A DNA stretch of 64,000 nucleotides from an uncultured Serinicoccus sp. (GCF_947500995.1 NZ_CANMUA010000008.1:208279-272278); one strand, 5' to 3'. Shown: positions 24,224-32,816, counted from the stretch's first letter. The notes: generated by a model from the letters alone, not told the origin. Numbers and translations: made by a program.

Positions 24224-25357
24224 TCAGCCACCCAGGTGCGCGGGCAGCGCGGGGTCCAGCCCCAGCCAGTCGGCCAGGTCGTGGACCTCGGCGAGCACGC
24301 GGTCGCGGCGGGCATCGCTCCACACCCCGTCCTCGTGGAGGGCGTCGACCCGCAGCACGCCACGCCGACGATCGGCGGTGGCGTCGAGCTTGCCGACGAG
24401 CTGGTCCCCGTCCAGGACGGGCAGGGCGTAGTAGCCGAACCGCCGCTGCGCCTTCGGCTTGTACATCTCCAGCACGTAGTCGAAGTCGAAGAGCTCGGCC
24501 ATCCGCGCCCGGTCGAAGACCAGCCGGTCGATCGGGCACAGCAGCGCCGCGCGGCCCGCGAACGCCTCGGCCGGGTCGAGGTATGCCGGGTGCACCCGCC
24601 AGCTGCCCCGCACCCCCTCGACGACCGCCTCCTCGCCCGCGGCGCGGGCGTCGGCCGGCTCCGTGGGGCACTCCGGGCCGCGGGCGCGCAGCAGTCCCAG
24701 CGCGGCCAGGCGCCGCTCGTCCAGCTCGGCCCGCGCCTGCTCCAGCGGCACGGCGGGGACGTCGGGGTAGACCCGCTCGGCGAGGTCCCACAGCCGCTGG
24801 CCCCCGTCGCGGCCGCAGACGGCGACCTCGCCGCGGGCGACCATGAGGTCCAGCAGCCGTTGCACGTTCTTGTCGTTCGTCCACCCGCTGGAGCGCCACG
24901 GCACCTCGGTGGAGTCCGGCAGCGCCGCTGTCGGCGTGGGACCGTCGGCCGCGAGGTGGGCGACGATGTCGCGGCGTCCCCGGTCGTTGGCCTCGACCCA
25001 CCGCGCCTGACCCTCCTGCCAGGGTCGCAGGGTGCCGTCCCGGCGCGACGGGGCCGGCCAGGCCTCCATCTCGGCGCGCCACAGGGCGACGTCCTCGGCG
25101 GGCCGGACGAAGCCCAGCACCTCGACGAGGGTCCGGTCGGCGAGCAGCCGGTCCAGCTCGCCGGTGTCGTAGGCGCTGCCCAGCCGGCTCCACAGCACGA
25201 GGTGCTGGGCGGGCGCCACCGCGGTGACCGGGTCGATCTGCAGCAGCGTCAGCTCGCGGACCGTCTCGACGACGTCGCCGGGGCGCTGCCGGGTGAGCAG
25301 CTGGGCCCGCACGGCGACCCGCCGGGCGTCCCGGGGGGAGAGCCGGTGCACGCTCAC
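24224..25357 (-). CDS. YcaQ/AlkZ-like winged-helix DNA glycosylase family protein
   Basis: 377 aa from the GTG at 25357, which overlaps the TfoX-domain gene by 4 nt (GTGA). The protein has the HTH_42 / YcaQ architecture: LTLLQIDPVTAVAPAQHLVLWSRLG contains the Q-x-D motif that is catalytic in AlkZ/YcaQ glycosylases, followed by GFVRPAEDVALWRAEM and the C-terminal LCPIDRLVFDRARMAELFDFDYVLEMY...YYALPVL block. YcaQ-type enzymes excise alkylated bases or unhook crosslinks. Function is by homology only. Confidence 0.8.
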   Translation of the reverse strand: MSVHRLSPRDARRVAVRAQLLTRQRPGDVVETVRELTLLQIDPVTAVAPAQHLVLWSRLGSAYDTGELDRLLADRTLVEVLGFVRPAEDVALWRAEMEAWPAPSRRDGTLRPWQEGQARWVEANDRGRRDIVAHLAADGPTPTAALPDSTEVPWRSSGWTNDKNVQRLLDLMVARGEVAVCGRDGGQRLWDLAERVYPDVPAVPLEQARAELDERRLAALGLLRARGPECPTEPADARAAGEEAVVEGVRGSWRVHPAYLDPAEAFAGRAALLCPIDRLVFDRARMAELFDFDYVLEMYKPKAQRRFGYYALPVLDGDQLVGKLDATADRRRGVLRVDALHEDGVWSDARRDRVLAEVHDLADWLGLDPALPAHLGG

Positions 25358-25692
25358 GGCTGCGGCGGCTGCGCCCGGGCGCGAGCCAGCCCGAGCGCCA
25401 CCAGCTCGGCGAGGAGCGCGTCGTCCACGCCGTCCCCCGTGCCCTGCGTGTGCACCCACTCCCGCATCGGCCGCCCGCGCATGACCATCCGCTCCAGCCC
25501 GTCCCGCCCGACCAGCTCGGCGGCCAGGGCCTCGTCCACGTGCACCATCACGCCCTGACCACCGGTCGCGGCGACGGCCATGTGCCCACCCACGAGGAAC
25601 GCCAGCCCCCCGAACATCCGTTGCTCCACCACCGCGGGCTCCCCGGCCATGAGCTCCCGGATCCGCTGCGCCAGCCCCTCGTCATACGCCAT
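25354..25692 (-). CDS. TfoX N-terminal domain protein
   Basis: 112 aa. The start MAYDEGLAQRIRELMAGEPAVVEQRMFGGLAFLVGGHMAVA is the TfoX/Sxy N-terminal domain; the C-terminal TfoX domain is absent, as usual in actinobacterial single-domain versions. TfoX regulates competence in gammaproteobacteria, but the short actinobacterial proteins have no known role. Coupled by overlap to the YcaQ-like gene. Confidence 0.85.
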   Translation of the reverse strand: MAYDEGLAQRIRELMAGEPAVVEQRMFGGLAFLVGGHMAVAATGGQGVMVHVDEALAAELVGRDGLERMVMRGRPMREWVHTQGTGDGVDDALLAELVALGLARARAQPPQP

Positions 25693-25711
25693 GGCTCGAG
25701 TATGCCGCCGC

Positions 25712-26281
25712 TCACGTCCACGCCGCCGGCGGCGACCAGTCCTCGGGCGGGTCCTCGCCGACCCGGCCGTCCACCGCCTCCCGGAGCAGATCCGCGTGAC
25801 CGGTGTGGCGGCCGTACTCCTCGAGCAGGTCGAAGAGCATCCGGCGCAGGCTGAGCTCGATGCCCCACTCCTGGCCCCAGGTGATGACCCGGTCCAGCCC
25901 GTCGGCCGCGATCACCTCGCGGTGCCGGGCCCGGGTCGTGGCGACCGCCTCGACGTAGCGCGCGTAGAGCTCCTCCGGCAGGTCGTCCGCCGCGCTCTCG
26001 AAGTCCCAGGACGGCGTGGCCTGCCAGTCGACCTCCGCCCACGGGCTGCCGGGCGAGGAGCCGTCCAGCCGCCACGTCCCGGCGACCGCCTCCACGCCGG
26101 CGAGGTGCTTGAGCAGACCGCCCAGGGTCAGCGAGGAGGCCCCGATCCGGGCGGCCAGCCCGGCGGCGTCCAGGCCCTCGACCTTCCACCAGAAGGTCAT
26201 CCGCTGCCGGTCGAGCGCGCCGAGCAGGTGCGCGGTCTCGTCGCCGGTGCGCGGCGGCTCCCACACGGGTGAGGTGTTCAT
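25712..26281 (-). CDS. DinB/DUF664-family protein
   Basis: 189 aa from ATG 26281. The four-helix bundle of the DinB superfamily is visible: GDETAHLLGALDRQRMTFWWKVEGL, SLTLGGLLKHLAGVEAVAGTW (first metal His), and LRRMLFDLLEEYGRHTGHADLLREAVDG (GRHTGHADLLRE is the DUF664 signature with two further His). Relatives are mycothiol- or bacillithiol-dependent thiol transferases. It precedes the TfoX and YcaQ-like genes on the same strand with a 19-nt gap. Confidence 0.85.
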   Translation of the reverse strand: MNTSPVWEPPRTGDETAHLLGALDRQRMTFWWKVEGLDAAGLAARIGASSLTLGGLLKHLAGVEAVAGTWRLDGSSPGSPWAEVDWQATPSWDFESAADDLPEELYARYVEAVATTRARHREVIAADGLDRVITWGQEWGIELSLRRMLFDLLEEYGRHTGHADLLREAVDGRVGEDPPEDWSPPAAWT

Positions 26282-26348
26282 GACCGCGACGCTAGCCCTC
26301 GCGGCGGACACCCGGTGTCCGCCACGAGGGCCGGTGCGTCCGCTCCGC

Positions 26349-27563
26349 TCAGGCGACCATGCCGTGCGGGTCGATGACGAACTTCGTCGCCGCGCCCTGG
26401 TCGAACTCGGCGTAACCGCGCGGCGCGTCGTCCAGGCTGATCGTCTGGGCGTTGACGGCCTTCGCGATGTGCGCCCGGTCGTGCAGGATCATGTTCATCA
26501 GCTGCCGGTTGTAGCGCTTGACCGGGCACTGACCCGTGGTGAAGTGCTGCGACTTGGCCCAGCCCAGACCGAGCCGCACCCCGAGGGTGCCCTCCTTGGC
26601 GGCGTCGTCGACGGCACCGGGGTCGCCGGTGACGTAGAGCCCCGGTATGCCGATCCCGCCGGCCGCGCGGGTGACCGTCATGGCGTCGTTGAGCACGGTG
26701 GCGGGCGCCTCGTCGGCGCCCTGACCGTGACCGCGCGCCTCGAAGCCCACCGCGTCGACGGCCGCGTCGACCTCGGGCTCCCCGACGATCTGCTCGATCT
26801 TCTCGACGAGGGTGCCGTCGGTGCTCAGGTCGATCCCGACGCAGCCGAAGCTCTCCGCCTGCCTCAGCCGCTCGGGGTTCATGTCGCCCACCATGACCAC
26901 CGCCGCGCCCAGCAGCTGCGCACCGTGCGCGGCGGCCAGGCCCACCGGGCCGGCCCCCGCGACGTACACCGTCGACCCGGTGGTCACCCCGGCGGTGTAG
27001 GCGCCGTGGTACCCGGTCGGGAAGATGTCGGAGAGCATCGTCAGGTCGAGGATCTTCTCCAGCGCCTGGTCCCGGTCGGGGAACTTCAGCAGGTTGAAGT
27101 CGGCGTAGGGGATCATGACGTACTCCGCCTGACCGCCGATCCAGCCGCCCATGTCGACGTAGCCGTACGCCGCCCCGGCGCGGGCCGGGTTGACGTTGAG
27201 GCACACGCCGGTGTGACCGGCGTTGCACATCCGGCAGCGCCCGCAGGCGATGTTGAACGGCACCGAGCAGATGTCGCCCTCGTCGACGAAGAGCACGTCC
27301 TCGCCCTTCTCGACCACCTCGCCGGTGATCTCGTGCCCGAGGCTCTGCCCGACCGGGGCGGTGGTGCGGCCGCGCACCATGTGCTGGTCCGAGCCGCAGA
27401 TGTTGGTGGTGACCAGCTTGAGGATCACCGCGTGCGGTGCCGCCTTGGCGATGCCGAAGTGGTCGGCCACCTCGCCGGGGATCTCCAGCGTCGGGTAGTC
27501 GACCGACTCGACGGCCACCTCCCCCGGGCCCTTGTAGACGACGACGCGATTCCCTGATGCCAT
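26349..27563 (-). CDS. fdhA: Glutathione-independent formaldehyde dehydrogenase
   Basis: 404 aa, with AGGAG before ATG 27563. A zinc-dependent medium-chain dehydrogenase that oxidises formaldehyde with tightly bound NAD. ICGSDQHMVRG and GHEITGEVVEKG give the catalytic zinc site, and CGRCRMCNAGHTGVC the four-Cys structural zinc. The nucleotide loop is VAGAGPVGLAAAHGAQLLGA. The long FdhA-specific insert (VDAVGFEARGHGQGADEAPA, KSQHFTTGQCPVKRYNRQLM) distinguishes it from ordinary alcohol dehydrogenases. It carries a GTATGCC motif that forces a rare ATA codon in GIGIPG. Confidence 0.93.
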   Translation of the reverse strand: MASGNRVVVYKGPGEVAVESVDYPTLEIPGEVADHFGIAKAAPHAVILKLVTTNICGSDQHMVRGRTTAPVGQSLGHEITGEVVEKGEDVLFVDEGDICSVPFNIACGRCRMCNAGHTGVCLNVNPARAGAAYGYVDMGGWIGGQAEYVMIPYADFNLLKFPDRDQALEKILDLTMLSDIFPTGYHGAYTAGVTTGSTVYVAGAGPVGLAAAHGAQLLGAAVVMVGDMNPERLRQAESFGCVGIDLSTDGTLVEKIEQIVGEPEVDAAVDAVGFEARGHGQGADEAPATVLNDAMTVTRAAGGIGIPGLYVTGDPGAVDDAAKEGTLGVRLGLGWAKSQHFTTGQCPVKRYNRQLMNMILHDRAHIAKAVNAQTISLDDAPRGYAEFDQGAATKFVIDPHGMVA

Positions 27564-27744
27564 GGCGCTCGACTCCTTTGTCCGCTGACTGCGCGCCGGA
27601 CGGCGCACCCGATGCAGCCACGGCAGGCCGTCGGACGGGAGCGGTCCTCGCTCCCCTCGTGCGGCATACCGTCCGCACCTCATCCATGCTGGCCCCGCCC
27701 CGCGTTCCCCGCAAGCGCCCAGCCGGACCTGGCAGGCTCGTGCC

Positions 27745-28452
27745 GTGCTCCTCGACCTGTGGGACCGTGCCACCACGACCCAGCCGCCGCTGACCTGGCC
27801 GGTCAGCCTGCTGCTGGGGGTCCTCGCACTCGCGCTCACGTGGAGCCCCGCGGGCTACCGGCTCGTCCGTCACCTCGTCACGCTGGTGCACGAGGCCGGG
27901 CACGCGCTGGTGGCGGCGCTGGTCGGTCGGCGCCTGACCGGGATCCGGCTGCACTCGGACACCTCGGGTGTCACCGTCTCCCGAGGGAGACCACGCGGGC
28001 CCGGCATGGTCGCGACCGTCCTCGCCGGCTACCCGGCGCCCGCGCTCGTGGGGCTCGCCGGGGCCTACCTCCTGGGGGCGGGGTATGCCGCGGGCCTGCT
28101 CTGGGGGCTCGTCCTCACCTGTGCGCTCATGCTCGTGCTCATCCGCAACCTCTACGGGCTGTGGGTCGTGCTCGCGACCGGCGCCAGCGTCGCCCTGCTG
28201 TCCTGGTCGGTCAGCGGGCGGATGCTCTCGGCGGTGGCCTACCTCGTCGTCTGGTCGCTGCTGCTCGCGGCCCCACGCTCGGTGGTCGAGCTGCAGCGGC
28301 AGCGCCGCCGGCGCGGCGAGCGGGGCAGCGACGCCGACCAGCTGGCCCGACTGACGGGGGTGCCGGCGGGCATGTGGATCGTGCTGTTTTGGCTGGTCTG
28401 CGCGGTGTGCCTGGTGCTCGGTGCCCGGGAGCTGACTCAGGGCCTCGGGTAG
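27745..28452 (+). CDS. M50-family-like membrane metallopeptidase
   Basis: 235 aa from a GTG. The zinc motif HEAGH is at residues 49-53, inside a hydrophobic segment as in site-2-type proteases. Further hydrophobic helices follow (GMVATVLAGYPAPALVGLAGAYLL, GLLWGLVLTCALMLVLI, MWIVLFWLVCAVCLVLG). It resembles the M50B-like single-domain proteins of actinobacteria; the substrate is unknown. It overlaps the convergent sulfotransferase gene by 16 bp. Confidence 0.8.
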   Translation: MLLDLWDRATTTQPPLTWPVSLLLGVLALALTWSPAGYRLVRHLVTLVHEAGHALVAALVGRRLTGIRLHSDTSGVTVSRGRPRGPGMVATVLAGYPAPALVGLAGAYLLGAGYAAGLLWGLVLTCALMLVLIRNLYGLWVVLATGASVALLSWSVSGRMLSAVAYLVVWSLLLAAPRSVVELQRQRRRRGERGSDADQLARLTGVPAGMWIVLFWLVCAVCLVLGARELTQGLG

Positions 28453-29069
28453 TCGAACGTGCTGAAGTCGCGCTTGTAGAACCGGCGGACCATCCGCCGG
28501 GTGGCGCGGGAGATCTCCACGTCGGCGGAGCGCCGCGGTCCCGAGCCGCTGTCCTTGAACTGCTCCGGGCCTCCCTCGAGGCCGAGCCCGTGGGCGTCGC
28601 TCAGCCGGCGCAGCCCCTCGGCCAGCCCGTCCTCCAGCCGCAGGACCTCGGTGCCCGGGACGAGGAACTCGTGCTGGGGGCGCAGGTGGTTGTCGAAGAG
28701 GTAGGGGTTCGCCCGGGAGCGGCGCACCGACCGGCGGAACCACGACGCCACGGCCGACCCGCTCATGTCAACCTGCTCCTTCTTACGGTGCCGCCAGACG
28801 TACTCCGAGCGCAGCCGCGCGACCGGCTCGCGGACGACCGTGAAGACGAGGTCGAAGCGCTCGAGCCGGAAGAGCTGCTGCAGGGGATCGCCGTGCAGGT
28901 GCTGGGGCCCGCAGACCATGAGGTGGTTGAGGGTGCCCTGGCCGTACCTCGCGCTGAAGAAGCCCTGCTCCCAGCCGTTGGCGCGGAAGAGGTGCTCGAC
29001 CGAGGTGCCGCCGGTCTTGGGCACGTGGATGAACAGCACGGAGCGGCCGTCCTTGCGGTAGACGGGCAC
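28437..29069 (-). CDS. Sulfotransferase family 2-like protein
   Basis: 210 aa. FIHVPKTGGTSVEHLF (residues 13-28) is the 5'-phosphosulfate-binding loop, and LVFTVVREPVARLRSEYVWR the 3'-phosphate-binding region of PAPS-dependent carbohydrate sulfotransferases. Bacterial members modify exported polysaccharides or lipids. No glycan genes are adjacent. Convergent with the M50-like gene. Confidence 0.8.
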   Translation of the reverse strand: MPVYRKDGRSVLFIHVPKTGGTSVEHLFRANGWEQGFFSARYGQGTLNHLMVCGPQHLHGDPLQQLFRLERFDLVFTVVREPVARLRSEYVWRHRKKEQVDMSGSAVASWFRRSVRRSRANPYLFDNHLRPQHEFLVPGTEVLRLEDGLAEGLRRLSDAHGLGLEGGPEQFKDSGSGPRRSADVEISRATRRMVRRFYKRDFSTFDYPRP

Positions 29070-29139
29070 GGGAGGCTCCTCACGGGTCGGGGTCGGGCGT
29101 GATCAGGCTACGACGACCCCGGCCCCGGCCGGGTGCGGC

Positions 29140-29325
29140 TCACTCGGACGGCATGATGACCCAGAGCACGAGGTAGGCCAGGATCTGCGGGCCCGGCAGC
29201 AGCATCGACAGCAGGAAGAGCAGCCGGACGAGCGTGGGGCTCATGCCGAAGCGGCGGGCGAGACCGGCGCAGACGCCCGCGAGGAGGCGCTGGCGGGGGC
29301 GGACGAGGGCGGGGGAGGAAGCCAT
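29140..29325 (-). CDS. PspC-domain membrane protein
   Basis: 61 aa. The PspC domain covers the whole protein: LVRPRQRLLAGVCAGLARRFGMSPTLVRLLF followed by the hydrophobic LLSMLLPGPQILAYLVLWVIMP. Small PspC proteins are envelope-stress-associated membrane proteins. The start is ATG 29325 with GGAGGAAG just upstream. Confidence 0.85.
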   Translation of the reverse strand: MASSPALVRPRQRLLAGVCAGLARRFGMSPTLVRLLFLLSMLLPGPQILAYLVLWVIMPSE

Positions 29326-29383
29326 GTCCCCCACGCTAGGCCGCCTCGGGGCCGGGGACCAGAGGGGCTCCACCCGGGCACCC

Positions 29384-29399
29384 GGGGGGCTGACCCCCC
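29384..29399 (-). terminator. G6/C6 hairpin downstream of the DUF2087 gene
   Basis: GGGGGG-CTGA-CCCCCC, a perfect six-pair hairpin with a 4-nt loop, about 45 nt after the stop of the minus-strand DUF2087 gene and before PspC. It is flanked by threefold CGCCACGGGGG direct repeats (29408-29440). Confidence 0.45.
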
Positions 29400-29441
29400 G
29401 TGGGGTCGCCACGGGGGCGCCACGGGGGCGCCACCCCGCCC

Positions 29442-29972
29442 TCAGCCCGGGTGGCGCGGCACCCGGGCGAACCGGGCCACCTCGTCGGTCGGCACCTCCT
29501 GCGCCTCGCTGGGGAAGCGCGCCGGCACCTCCTCGGCGACGCGGTAGACCCCGTCGGCCCGCTGCAGCCACCGGTAGTCGACGAGCTCGCGGCGCAGCGA
29601 GGCGACATCCTCGTTCGCGGTGGCGAGGAGGGCGTTGACCTCGGGCTCGGCATACTCCCGGCCCCGCTCGAAGCGCAGCAGCAGGTGCATGAGCACCGCC
29701 GCCCGCGGGCGGCGGCGGGTGGGGATGGAGCGCAGCCGGTCGCCGTCGACGAAGGTGGCGACGGCCCGGTCGGCGGCCAGGTCGGTCTCGACCACGAGGG
29801 CACGCAGCGGCGGGTCCTCTGGGTCGGGCCGGGTCCCGGCGCGGGGCGGGTGCGCCGGTGGCGGCTCGGCGAGCAGCGCCTCCCGGGCAGCGGTGTAGGT
29901 CTCGCCGGTGCGGGTCATCCGCTCGCGCACCCGCGCCTTGAGGTCGGCGTCGGTGGTCATGGTCGTGCTCAC
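29442..29972 (-). CDS. DUF2087 domain protein
   Basis: 176 aa from GTG 29972 (AAGGA three nt upstream); ATG 29960 is an alternative start. The N-terminal 35 residues (ADLKARVRERMTRTGETYTAAREAL) form an Arg-rich helix pair. The DUF2087 domain follows: RLRSIPTRRRPRAAVLMHLL, FERGREYAEPEVNALLA and VASLRRELVDYRWLQRADGVYRV. The domain is winged-helix-like, so it is probably nucleic-acid-binding. It stands alone. Confidence 0.8.
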   Translation of the reverse strand: MSTTMTTDADLKARVRERMTRTGETYTAAREALLAEPPPAHPPRAGTRPDPEDPPLRALVVETDLAADRAVATFVDGDRLRSIPTRRRPRAAVLMHLLLRFERGREYAEPEVNALLATANEDVASLRRELVDYRWLQRADGVYRVAEEVPARFPSEAQEVPTDEVARFARVPRHPG

Positions 29973-30199
29973 GCATCCTTCGCGGACCGCACGCCCCAGC
30001 CGCGGCAGGTCCTGGTGCGGTGCTCGACAGGTATGCCGGGTGATCGCCGCGAGGATCTGCTCCCCTCCACCCTGGTGACCGGCCGGCTGGGGGCGGGTCG
30101 GGCTCGGCGCTGCGGCGGCGCCGGGGCCAGCATACCGGCTCTCCCCTCTCGCTCCGAGCCCGAGATGCCACGTGACACATGGATCACACAGGCCACACC

Positions 30200-30259
30200 C
30201 TGCGGGGATATCGCTGCTGGCGCGGGGTATATCCCTGCATTCTGTGCACATCCCCGCAC
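30200..30259 (+). repeat. 60-bp intergenic element, family 2 copy 1
   Basis: The left arm CTGCGGGGATAT, a centre GGGGTATATCCC and the right arm GTGCACATCCCCGCAC are spaced exactly as in the copies at 54545 and 62667. It lies in the 337-bp gap 29973-30309 between the DUF2087 gene and the HTH-citrate synthase gene. I see no gene in that gap; besides this element it contains one GTATGCC heptamer at about 30031. Confidence 0.75.
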
Positions 30260-30309
30260 CATGGTGCTGGCGAGGCCTGTGGTGCTGCAGGGCCGTGGCA
30301 CGCCCTCGG

Positions 30310-31539
30310 TCAGCCGCCGCGCGGACCGGTGTAGACCCCCCGCAGCCGGAACCGCATGCCCGGCTCGGCGAGCTCCTCGACGGCGTGCGCGGTCCACCCC
30401 GCGGTGCGGGCGCACGCGAAGACCGCCGACCCCGTCTCGCGCGGGAGGTCGTGGGCCAGCACGAGCGCGGCCAGGGCGACGTCGACGGTGAGCACCCAGC
30501 CGCGCCGCTCGGCCAGCTCCCCCTCGAGCAGCGCCACGGCCTCGCGCAGGTCACGACCGGCGTCCGGCAGCACGCGGTCCAGCAGCAGCCGGGCCCGCGG
30601 GTCGACCTCGGTGTAGACCACGTGCCCGAAGCCGGGCGGCGGCCCGTCGGCGAGCGCGGCGGCCAAGGCCCCCCGCGGGTCCTCGACCGCGCCGCGCAGC
30701 CAGTCCAGGACCCGCACCGAGGCCCCGATGTGCACCGGGCTGTCCGCGGCGGCCAGCCCGGCCAGCAGCGCGGAGTAGCCGTCGGCACCCGCCGAGACCG
30801 CCACCCGCACCGCGGTCGTCGACACCGCGAGGTCGTGGTCGGCCAGCAGGACCAGGGCCAGGTCGACGAGGTCGACCGGCAGGCCGAGGTATGCCGCCAG
30901 CACCGGGGCGAGAGCACCGTCACCGGACGCGTCGCCCCTGACACGGGTCGGCGCCCCCGCCCCTCGGGTCCCCTCCCCCGCCTCCCCGGCCCCGCCGAGG
31001 GCAGCGCCCACCGCCGCCACCATCGCCTGCGCCGACCGGGCACCGGCCGTGGCGAACGCCCCTGGGCTGCGGTCGTGCCGCCCCAGGTCGCCCGCCCCGG
31101 CGACGAGGACCGCGTGCTTGCAGAGGTCGAGGACGCGCGTCCCCGGCGGGAGCGCGGCCAGGACCGCGTCGACGGACGCCCGCGGCGACGTCGGCACCGT
31201 CGGCGCCGGCTCCCCGCCCACCCCCGTGAGCAGGTCGCGCACCTCCTCGAAGGTCCAGCTGCCGGCGAGGTCGCGCACGTCGTGCCCCCGGTAGGCCAGG
31301 GTGCCCGGTCCGACCTGCGTGATCGCCGTGCGCACGTCGTCGCTGGTGGCCCGGGTGGAGGCGCGCCGCCCCGACCGGCCGCCCCCGAGCGCCTGCACGT
31401 GCTCGAGCGCGAAGATGCTCCCCGCGCCCGGCTCGCGCCGCAGCGGTGAGAGCGCCCCGCGGCTGACGTAGGCATACACCGTCTGCGTCTTGACACCGAG
31501 GTAGTCGGCCACCTGGGCGGTGGTCAGCTCGCCGCTCAT
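30310..31539 (-). CDS. Citrate synthase-family protein with N-terminal MerR-type HTH
   Basis: 409 aa. Residues 1-55 are a helix-turn-helix of excisionase/MerR type (ELTTAQVADYLGVKTQTVYAYVSRGALSPLRR). The rest is a degenerate citrate synthase fold: QVGPGTLAYRGHDVRDLAGSWTFEEV, VLLADHDLAVSTTAVRVAVSAG (active-site His region), HIGASVRVLDWL and GFGHVVYTEVDPRA. It is divergent from a second citrate synthase gene, with tandem GTTGA/TCAAC sites between. It may act as a metabolite-responsive regulator and/or as a subunit of a heteromeric (methyl)citrate synthase; the two cannot be separated from sequence. Confidence 0.85.
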   Translation of the reverse strand: MSGELTTAQVADYLGVKTQTVYAYVSRGALSPLRREPGAGSIFALEHVQALGGGRSGRRASTRATSDDVRTAITQVGPGTLAYRGHDVRDLAGSWTFEEVRDLLTGVGGEPAPTVPTSPRASVDAVLAALPPGTRVLDLCKHAVLVAGAGDLGRHDRSPGAFATAGARSAQAMVAAVGAALGGAGEAGEGTRGAGAPTRVRGDASGDGALAPVLAAYLGLPVDLVDLALVLLADHDLAVSTTAVRVAVSAGADGYSALLAGLAAADSPVHIGASVRVLDWLRGAVEDPRGALAAALADGPPPGFGHVVYTEVDPRARLLLDRVLPDAGRDLREAVALLEGELAERRGWVLTVDVALAALVLAHDLPRETGSAVFACARTAGWTAHAVEELAEPGMRFRLRGVYTGPRGG

Positions 31540-31571
31540 GTTGACTCGATCAACGTTGACACGACATCAAC
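31540..31571. promoter_or_regulatory. Tandem GTTGA...TCAAC operator between the citrate synthase genes
   Basis: GTTGACTCGATCAAC (31540-31554) is followed without a gap by GTTGACACGACATCAAC (31555-31571). Each is an inverted repeat of GTTGA, and the junction TCAACGTTGA is itself a perfect palindrome. The block touches the start codon of the HTH gene and is 20 nt from the other start. Probably bound by the HTH-citrate synthase. Confidence 0.65.
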
Positions 31572-31591
31572 CCTAGCGGAACGCTCGGCGC

Positions 31592-32728
31592 ATGAGCACG
31601 CAGATCGCCCCGCCCGGCCTCAAGGGCCTCGTCGTCGCCCGCACGCAGACCGGGGACGTCCGGGGCCAGGAGGGGTTCTACCACTTCCGCGAGTACTCCG
31701 CGGTCGACCTGGCGCGGCACCGCAGCTTCGAGGACGTCGCGCACCTCATGGTCGAGGGGCGTCTGCCGGACGAGCGGGAGTCCGCCGCCTTCGCGGCCGA
31801 GCTCGCCTCCGCGTCGAGCCTGCCGCACGCGCTGCTGGAGCAGCTGCTGGCGATCGCGCGGTCCGGGCCCGACCGCGGCTCGCTGGCCCGGCTGCGCACC
31901 GCCGTCTCGCTGCTGGGGTCGGTCGAGGAGTTCCCCGCCACCTACGGCGCCAGCGCCGAGCAGGTGCGCGCCGGCGTCGTCCGGCTCATCGGGGTCGTGC
32001 CCGTGCTGCAGGCGGCGCTCTTCCGGCTGCGCGCAGGCCTGCCGCCGCTGGAGCCACGCCCCGAGCTCGGCGCCGGCGGGAGCTGGCTGTGGATGCTCAC
32101 CGGGGAGGAACCGGCGCCGAAGCACGCGGCGGCGGTGACGGCATACCTCGTCAGCACCATCGACCACGGCTTCAGCGCGTCGACCTTCACCGCCCGGGTG
32201 GTGACGTCGGCCGGGGCCGACGTCGCCTCCGCCGTGTGCGGCGCGATCGGGACCTTCTCCGGGCCGCTGCACGGCGGGGCGCCGGACCGGGCGCTGGACT
32301 CCCTCGATGAGATCGGCACCCCGGACCGGGCGCGGGAGTGGGTGCGCGAGCGGGTGGTCGCCGGCGAGCGGATCATGGGCTTCGGGCACGCGGTCTACCG
32401 GACCACGGACCCGCGGGCGGTCCTGCTGCGCGAGCACGCGCAGGCGCTCGGCGGGCCGCTCGCCGAGCTGGCCGTGCAGGTGGAGCGCGAGGTGGTGGAC
32501 GCCCTCGCCGAGCTCAAGCCGGGGCGCGAGCTGCACACCAACGTCGAGTACTACGCCGGCGTCGTCATGGAGCAGTGCGGGATCCCGCGGGAGATGTTCA
32601 CCCCGACCTTCGCGACCGCCCGGATCGTGGGGTGGGGCGCCCATATCCTGGAGCAGGCGGGTGACCCGCGCATCATCCGACCGGCGGCGGAGTACGTCGG
32701 CCCGGAGGCCCCCGCGCCGCTGCCCTGA
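31592..32728 (+). CDS. Citrate/2-methylcitrate synthase-family protein
   Basis: 378 aa. A full citrate synthase fold: FYHFREYSAVDLARHRSFEDVAHLMVEGRLP at the start, LIDHGF-type YLVSTIDHGFSASTFTARVV (first active-site His), GPLHGGAPDRALDSL (second), and MGFGHAVYRTTDPRA with the loop used in CoA binding; NVEYYAGVVMEQCGIPREMFTPTFATARIVGW carries the final Arg. It condenses oxaloacetate with acetyl- or propionyl-CoA. Whether it is the main citrate synthase is unknown. Divergent from the HTH paralogue. Confidence 0.88.
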   Translation: MSTQIAPPGLKGLVVARTQTGDVRGQEGFYHFREYSAVDLARHRSFEDVAHLMVEGRLPDERESAAFAAELASASSLPHALLEQLLAIARSGPDRGSLARLRTAVSLLGSVEEFPATYGASAEQVRAGVVRLIGVVPVLQAALFRLRAGLPPLEPRPELGAGGSWLWMLTGEEPAPKHAAAVTAYLVSTIDHGFSASTFTARVVTSAGADVASAVCGAIGTFSGPLHGGAPDRALDSLDEIGTPDRAREWVRERVVAGERIMGFGHAVYRTTDPRAVLLREHAQALGGPLAELAVQVEREVVDALAELKPGRELHTNVEYYAGVVMEQCGIPREMFTPTFATARIVGWGAHILEQAGDPRIIRPAAEYVGPEAPAPLP

Positions 32729-32738
32729 GGAGGCGACC

Positions 32739-32816
32739 GTGACCGGACGCGACCTGCTCATGATGCGCCGGCAGCTGATGACCGTGCGCGACCTGGCCGA
32801 GGCCGCGCCCCGGTAG
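32739..32816 (+). CDS. Possible 25-aa small protein after the citrate synthase gene
   Basis: GTG at 32739 is preceded by a perfect AGGAGG that overlaps the citrate synthase stop codon with good spacing. It opens a 25-codon frame (VTGRDLLMMRRQLMTVRDLAEAAPR) ending in TAG 32814-32816, just before the aldose epimerase gene. I recognise no family. The ribosome binding site is the main support; it could be chance. Confidence 0.35.
   Translation: MTGRDLLMMRRQLMTVRDLAEAAPR

Noticed and set aside
30310..31539. A stand-alone MerR regulator plus a separate citrate synthase
   Set aside because: The HTH and the synthase domain are in one uninterrupted frame with a short linker, so it is a fusion.
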